From positions 1 to 64,000 of the forward strand of contig CAJNDS010000582.1 in assembly GCA_905221605.1 (NCBI GenBank): 64,000 nt of DNA, in the 5' to 3' direction. The notes below the pieces were generated by a model. That model had not been told where the DNA came from. It searched no databases and worked only from the letters and a program-made list of their open reading frames with translations. Shown here piece after piece: positions 63,855 to 64,000 of the stretch. The translations under genes were made by a program, and so were the position numbers. Positions within the stretch are counted from its first letter, which is position 1. Each line of letters begins with the position of its first letter. Source of the DNA: Symbiodinium natans. Taxonomy: Eukaryota > Sar > Dinophyceae > Suessiales > Symbiodiniaceae.

Positions 63855-63970
63855 TTTGGGGTGTTGGGGTGTGGGGGTGTTGGGGTGTTGGGGTGTTGGG
63901 GTGTTGGGGTGTTGGGGTGTTGGGGTGTTGTGGTGTTGGGGTGTTGGGGTGTTGGGGTGTTGGGGTTTTT
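63855..63970. repeat. GGGGTGTT octamer array
   Basis: About 12 units of GGGGTGTT with one TGGTGTTG variant; a G-rich strand likely able to form G-quadruplexes. The reverse complement (AACACCCC) resembles the CAACACCC units at 34420-34600. Confidence 0.92.
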
Positions 63971-64000
63971 GGGATTTTTGGGTTTTGTGGGCAGTTGGGG

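Overview
The window reads as nuclear DNA of a unicellular eukaryote, probably an alga. A dinoflagellate is my best guess (about 0.55). The TTTAGGG/CCCTAAA heptamer is the telomere type of plants, green algae, dinoflagellates and some other protists. The two clearest genes are a plastid/lumen-type TPM-domain protein with short GT-AG introns and a histidine-phosphatase protein. I saw no bacterial gene layout, rRNA or CRISPR. Genes are sparse. Most of the sequence is degenerate telomere-like heptamer tracts in both orientations, separated by 50-300 bp of unique or dispersed-repeat DNA.

Layout: 1-450 is a TAC microsatellite. 0.45-3.6 kb is mostly unique, with one possible exon. 3.6-6.9 kb is telomere-like tracts. 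6995-8884 is a three-exon TPM-domain gene. 9-13.9 kb is telomere-like tracts with short dispersed repeats. 13959-15482 is a UBASH3/STS-like histidine phosphatase exon. 15.5-32.9 kb is telomere-like tracts, MITE-like inverted-repeat elements and an AT-rich island (21.2-22.5 kb). 33.0-34.8 kb is a CAACACAC minisatellite interrupted by a 100-N scaffold gap. 35.7-37.2 kb is a ~606 bp satellite, running directly into a 78 bp tandem array (37.2-39.4 kb). 39.5-50.4 kb is again telomere-like tracts, including a block dominated by the CCTAAAT variant (43.8-44.7 kb). 50401-57248 is a near-complete LINE retrotransposon. 57.3-62 kb is telomere-like tracts and short repeats. 62.1-63.0 kb is a possible multi-exon gene ending in a UIM-like motif and Gly/Ser repeats, followed by a TG microsatellite.

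The LINE is the most informative object. It is bounded by a 13 bp direct repeat (AATCCCCTGACAC) and ends almost directly after its last stop codon in a short A-run. It encodes a coiled-coil/RRM-like ORF1 protein, an APE endonuclease, an RNase HI domain and a reverse transcriptase. RNase H lies between the endonuclease and the RT, not after the RT. The 8-mer TACTCCTC occurs 20 times exactly across the element, in all three codon registers, which points to a function or process acting on nucleic acid rather than protein. The only break between the endonuclease and RNase H/RT frames is one extra C inside a copy of this 8-mer. The inferred nick site falls at TT^AGGG of a telomere-like tract, so the element may have an affinity for the repeats that fill the window.
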